A stretch of 64,000 nucleotides of DNA. Source: Gambelia wislizenii (lineage: Eukaryota > Chordata > Lepidosauria > Squamata > Crotaphytidae). The stretch covers positions 31,743,501-31,807,500 of the forward strand of contig JAUMIR010000001.1 in NCBI GenBank assembly GCA_030847615.1. Direction: 5' to 3'. A program made the position numbers and the translations under genes. Below, piece after piece: positions 59,780 to 64,000 of the stretch. The first letter of the stretch is position 1. Every line of letters begins with the position of its first letter. Under the pieces are notes generated by a model. That model ran no database searches and was not told the origin of the DNA. It saw only the letters and a list, made by a program, of their open reading frames with translations.

Positions 59780-61740
59780 TTTCTTATTTATGTGGAATTT
59801 TAATTATATAATAATGGTTTAATTTCTTGATTTAATCTGATGGATTTTTAAAAAAAATGTTTTCTTTTTTTGACACTTTAATTTTTATTTGAATATACAT
59901 GAACATACTTTGTATATAATTGTATATTTGTGTATAATTATACAAACATTTTAAACACATCTTTTATATATATTTTTCCCTTTATTTTGTTCTCGTCTTT
60001 TCTCTCCCTGATAGCTTATTTTTTCCAGACTTCCTTTACCAATACCTTGAGTCAGTTTTTTTCTTCCATATCCCCTATTGTTGTTCCTTCTCATACCTTT
60101 ATTTTTACAAAGCTCTATGAATTTTTACCTACATCTATTTGTCTTATAACTTCATACTCCCAACTTTCTGTATTGTATCGCTTTACTTTTCTCTATTAAC
60201 TACCTTTCTTTCCTATATTATCCCTTTCCCCCTTTTTTTTTACTTATTTGGGTAGGTTCCAAATATTCTCAACTTTCCTTGATAATTTTGTTTACATAAT
60301 TCAACAATTACGATTAATCCCAGTGTTTCACCTCTGACGTCTCTAAGGTGATTGTTTACCTCTTACATATTATTTAAGATATTTAATAAATTCCTTATAT
60401 ATCACTTCGTTCATATCTTTATATATATCATCTGTATCTTCCCAAAATTCCAATAATATGGACCATTCCTTTCTTGTTCTTGTCCTATTATTTTCATTGT
60501 TTCTCAACCTGTTTGTTAGTTCATCTAATTCTATCATATGTAACAGCTTCGTTTTCCAGTCCTCGATTATTGGTACTTCTTTTTTTCCCCCAGTTTCTGG
60601 CAATGACCAACCTTGCTGCTGTTACCATATTTAAAATGATTCTCCAGTATTTCTGTTGATCCCTCCTATCTAAACCTTTTATCATATTTAATAAATATAC
60701 TTCAGGTATAAAATCTATTTTAATCTTCAATATGCGATCGATGTTATCATGTATTTTCTGCTAGAACTTTTTGATTTTGTCACATTCCCACCACATATGG
60801 ATTCAGGTACCTTGAGATCTCCCACATTTCCAACAGGTTCATTAGCCTTTTTATTCATTTTTTTTTAAATTCTAACTGGAGTGAAGTACCATCTCTCGGT
60901 AATTTTAACGTAGTTTTCTTTTAGGTTTTGACAGGCTGTAAACTTCATGGAACTCTTCCTTGCTATCTCCCAGTCTTCTAGTTCTATGGTAGGTCCTATG
61001 TCCCGTGCCCATTTTAACATATAATCTTTGATATACTGTATTCTTGTTCTAGTTTCCTAGATAACAGTAGCTTATAAAACTTTGATATCTGTCTTTTCTT
61101 TTTTTCTTTTGTTCTTCCTGTATTCCTTCTTTTCTTAAGTCTTCTTTTAATCTTTCATTTAATTGATAATATGTGAACCAATTTATGTTACGCTTCATTT
61201 GTAATTGTTCTTTTGAGATTAGCGTACTAGCTGTTCCATTTCCTTTCTGTATTATATCCGAGTATCTTAACCAGAGTTTAGTGTTTTCCCCTTTAGTTTG
61301 GAATGCTTCTTGCGTCGAAGTCCATATTGGGATCTTAAAATAGAATCTTTCTTTTACTTTATTCCAAACTTTTAAAAGTCCTCTCCTTATACAATGGTTT
61401 GTGAAGTCTTTGTTCACTTTTTCTTTATTGTAAATTAGATAGGCATGCCACCTATATCTTGCGTCATGGCCTTCTACATTCAATATCTCATCATTGTCCA
61501 GTTTAATCCAGTTCTTTACCCATGTTAACGCTGCAGCTTCGTAATATGTTCTTAAGTCTGGTAATTCACAACCCCCTCTCGTCTTCTCATCTATTAAGTA
61601 GTACTAAAAAATGTTTTATTATTTATGTGGAATTTTAATTATATAATAATGGTTTAGTCCCTTGATTTAATTTTATGGATTTAAAAAAATGTTTTATTAT
61701 TTATGTGGAATTTTAATTATATAATAATGGTTTAATCCCT
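59780..61740 (+). repeat. About 75-bp direct repeats flanking and split by the L1
   Basis: The motif atgtggaattttaattatat with aataatggttta occurs at about 59790, 61628 and 61698. The two right-hand copies are adjacent with a period near 70-75 bp; the left copy is separated from them by the L1. Before the insertion there were probably three tandem copies. Confidence 0.75.
59864..61605 (-). mobile_element. L1 LINE 3-prime end (ORF2 C-terminus), dead
   Basis: The minus strand shows pieces of L1 ORF2: RYRWHAYLIYNKEKVNKDFT, KIPIWTSTQEAFQTKGENTK and NINWFTYYQLNERLKEDLR (61049-61483), then CWKCGRSQGT and HMWWECDK near 60785-60840 (the CCHC-like C-terminal motif), then KYWRIILNMVTAARLVIARN (60521-60730). 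Frames are broken by stops. A direct 12-mer aaaaaatgtttt at 59852-59863 and 61606-61617 fits a target-site duplication. The left end is T-rich, as expected of a poly-A tail on the minus strand. Confidence 0.85.
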
Positions 61741-62149
61741 TTTAGTTCTTATTTATTGTACTGTGTTTGTAACTAGTGTTGTTGTTTTTAAATTGTTTTT
61801 TATTTTAAACAAAAAAATTGGTTATTTACCACAGCAGACATTTCATCAGAAAAAAAGATTTCTTTACAGCTTTTTCTTTGCCCATTCAGCTGATTTTAAT
61901 ATTGTTGATATCTTGTTTCACAATGCAAAAAAACCCCAGTTTTTTTGCATTGTGACTATTATCAACCACTCCCCAACAGGGGTTCACAGCATATCAACTC
62001 CACACACATTCCTACCCAACCATTCTCTAAAGATGCCAGCCACAAATACAGGCGAAACATCAGAAAGAAACTATTCCAGAACACGGCCTCACAGCCTGGA
62101 AAAAAACCAAGGAAAATCTATGGACTATAACAAAAATGAGTGTTCTTTT

Positions 62150-62204
62150 TAAATCTTGTGAGCCGACTTTGATCCTGCCATAGGGAGAAAGGTGGGATAT
62201 AAAT
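62150..62204 (+). mobile_element. L2 tail fragment
   Basis: Reads cttgtgagccgactttgatc and gggagaaaggtgggatataa, directly followed by a mariner MITE. Confidence 0.6.
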
Positions 62205-62205
62205 A

Positions 62206-62458
62206 CAGTAGGACCCCCGTATCCACTGATTCATTATCCACTGATTCAATTATCCACAGGGACACAAAACAGCACACCTGCTGTAGAATCTTCCTAGAAA
62301 GTGTGTCCTCTCTAGCCGTTTTCTAGGTCTTCCAAGGCAACTTTATGGTATTTTAAACCAGAAGTCCCATTATTTTCAATGGTGTTTGCTATTATCCATG
62401 GTTTTCGGTATCCACACACACCCCAGGACCAATCCCCAACGGATATGAGGCTCCTACT
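62206..62458. mobile_element. Mariner-type MITE, family B
   Basis: Starts cagtaggacccccgtatcca after TA and ends ggctcctac. It shares the cttcctagaaa and tctctag core with 2388-2643. It abuts an L2 tail at 62150-62204 on its left and a short AAT run on its right. Confidence 0.7.
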
Positions 62459-62734
62459 ATAAATAATAATAATAATAATAATAGTATTAAACCTTCAACC
62501 CAGTGCGTGTTTATCTGAGAGTAAGCCCCATTGAATTTGATGGGAATTATTTCTAGGCAAAGGTGTATAATTTTTCACAGCTGTCTCCTGAAGCCTCCCT
62601 CAATTAGCCCTTGAGGTGGTGCATAATTATTTAAAAAAGGAAACAGAGCTCCCAACAACCAAGCAAAACATTGTGTTGTCGCTGGCTGAGAAATGAACAG
62701 GGCTTTCCAGCCATTCCCTTGCGAACAAAAGCCA

Positions 62735-63150
62735 GTCCTTCCTTCCTTATTTATTTATTTAATATGCCACCTTTCTCCCAGAATGGGACCCAAGGCGGTT
62801 CACAACATATAAATACAATTGAAAATACAATTAAGAATTTAAAACAATTAATATAATGATAATTTAAAACATATAATATAAAACATATGAAAGTTAAAAG
62901 AATAACAATAGAAAACATACCCCAATAAAAGTCTTGTGCTCACAGCTACAAATTAAATGCCTGCTGGAATAAAAACGTCTTTGCTGAGAGCAGCCACCGA
63001 GAATGCTCTCTTTCGTGCCCTTACTAAGCAAGCCTGTGATTATGGTGGGATGGAGAGAAAGCCTTCCCCTGATGATCTTAAAGTTCTGGCAGGTTCATAT
63101 CAGGAGATATGGTCTTTCAAATAGTTTGGACCCAACCCAATATTCTTAGT
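62735..63150 (-). mobile_element. L2-type LINE 3-prime end
   Basis: Plus-strand tgccacctttctcccagaat with gaaagccttcccctgatgat, matching the 28-kb copy at lower identity. Confidence 0.75.
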
Positions 63151-63733
63151 ATATTAAAAGCTTCTTGGGAAGCTCTAAAAGCAAACAAAAGCTCACAAGG
63201 ATTTGCTTAGATTGACTTTATATTGGTTTGTTTTGTTTTATTTTGAGATACAGTGTGTTGTTTTGAGTGGGCACTTTGCTTTTAAAAGTGGAGAATAAAA
63301 TGTTTAGCAAAACATAATTAAGCTTTAAAAAATTAAATATCATTAAGCCTTAAAAAAAATTATGAGGATGGTTAAAATAAGAACTGTCCATTCTCCTAAT
63401 TGCTTTTTTCCAACGTTGCAGTTAAACTGCTGTTGTGAGGTATCTTAAATTCCTTTGAAGAAAGCCAGACTAGAAACATGAAAGCATCAGTTTTGTAAAA
63501 TGAGTAAAATAACTGAGCGGATAATTCACAAGAGAGTAGGAAGTCAGCTGAGTGAGAGAACTGTTTCTAGGAAGTTTGCTAATCTGCTTTCTCCCTGCTC
63601 TTGTCAAAGAGTACACCAGTTTTTAGCTAAACTTTGACTGAAAAAACACGATGTAAAATTAAAGAGGTTTTTTGTTTTTTGTTCTGGAATAAGTGTTCTT
63701 TCCTTTCTTATAATTGTAATGTTATTGTTCCAG

Positions 63734-63784
63734 CTGTTCAGGAAGTCGGTGCCAGGTTTCCTTATTGACCAGGCTGGCTGGTGG
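63734..63784 (+). other. Candidate 51-nt 5-prime UTR exon (MCFD2?)
   Basis: Bounded by a pyrimidine-rich acceptor ending ttattgttccag and a perfect donor gtaagt. It has no ATG; two frames are open (one reads LFRKSVPGFLIDQAGWW) and nothing resembles the MCFD2 signal peptide, so if real it is a UTR or alternative exon. It is the only exon-like unit seen between the L1 fragment and the right edge. Confidence 0.35.
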
Positions 63785-64000
63785 GTAAGTAAATAAGTTT
63801 AATAAGTAATGCTTCATGAAATGGAAGGGAGAGTGAATTCAGCCAGCCCAGAGCTTATGGTGCTGAAAGTAAAGCCTATGAGCAAACAGCCTCCAAAGTA
63901 ATGTTTAAACTATGGAGGCTTGTGGACATGCCTTGCAAAATCGCAAACCAGAGTTCAAGTAAATAGAAATAGCTAGTAGAACTGTTATCTAATGTGGGTT

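Noticed and set aside
1..64000. CRISPR arrays, operons, phage or bacterial systems
   Set aside because: The window is vertebrate DNA; the only regular repeats are the minisatellite, the MITE array and microsatellites.

Overview
The window is vertebrate nuclear DNA: intron-rich, repeat-dense and free of long host ORFs. The repeat set points to a squamate reptile, most likely a lizard. It includes tRNA-headed SINEs with a Bov-B-like tail (Sauria type), 5S rRNA-headed SINEs sharing that tail, LINE families CR1, L2, Bov-B and L1, and many small DNA transposons (hAT, mariner, PIF/Harbinger-like and one Helitron-like). The species cannot be told from this sequence.

The main gene is TTC7A on the minus strand. 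Seven coding exons can be placed by splice sites, reading phase and similarity to vertebrate TTC7A: exon 1 at 47844-48021, then 29145-29308, 26589-26757, 16899-17029, 14825-14946, 10557-10635 and 3557-3717. Together they give 1004 nt, the first 334 codons, with consistent phase at all six junctions. The rest of the gene lies beyond the left edge. The protein is a TPR scaffold that, with EFR3 and FAM126/hyccin, places PI4KA at the plasma membrane.

To the right a GC-rich promoter-like region (about 59200-59680) looks like the start of a plus-strand gene. In human, MCFD2 lies head-to-head with TTC7A, so MCFD2 is the best guess. Only probable noncoding 5-prime exons are visible (near 59482 and at 63734-63784). 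No MCFD2 coding sequence was seen.

Layout: 1-3556, intron 7 of TTC7A (partial). 3557-48021, TTC7A exons 1-7 and introns. 47640-48300, GC-rich TTC7A promoter and exon 1. 48300-59200, intergenic and repeat-filled, including a 148-bp tandem array grown from a mariner MITE. 59200-64000, candidate MCFD2 promoter and 5-prime region, with an L1 fragment in the first intron.

There is no operon, CRISPR array or prokaryote-like system. The notable biology is in the repeats: a Helitron-like element carrying a polypurine minisatellite, a MITE turning into a satellite, 5S-derived SINEs, an abundant 600-bp Harbinger-like MITE carrying YY1-like motifs, and several nested insertions whose order can be read.
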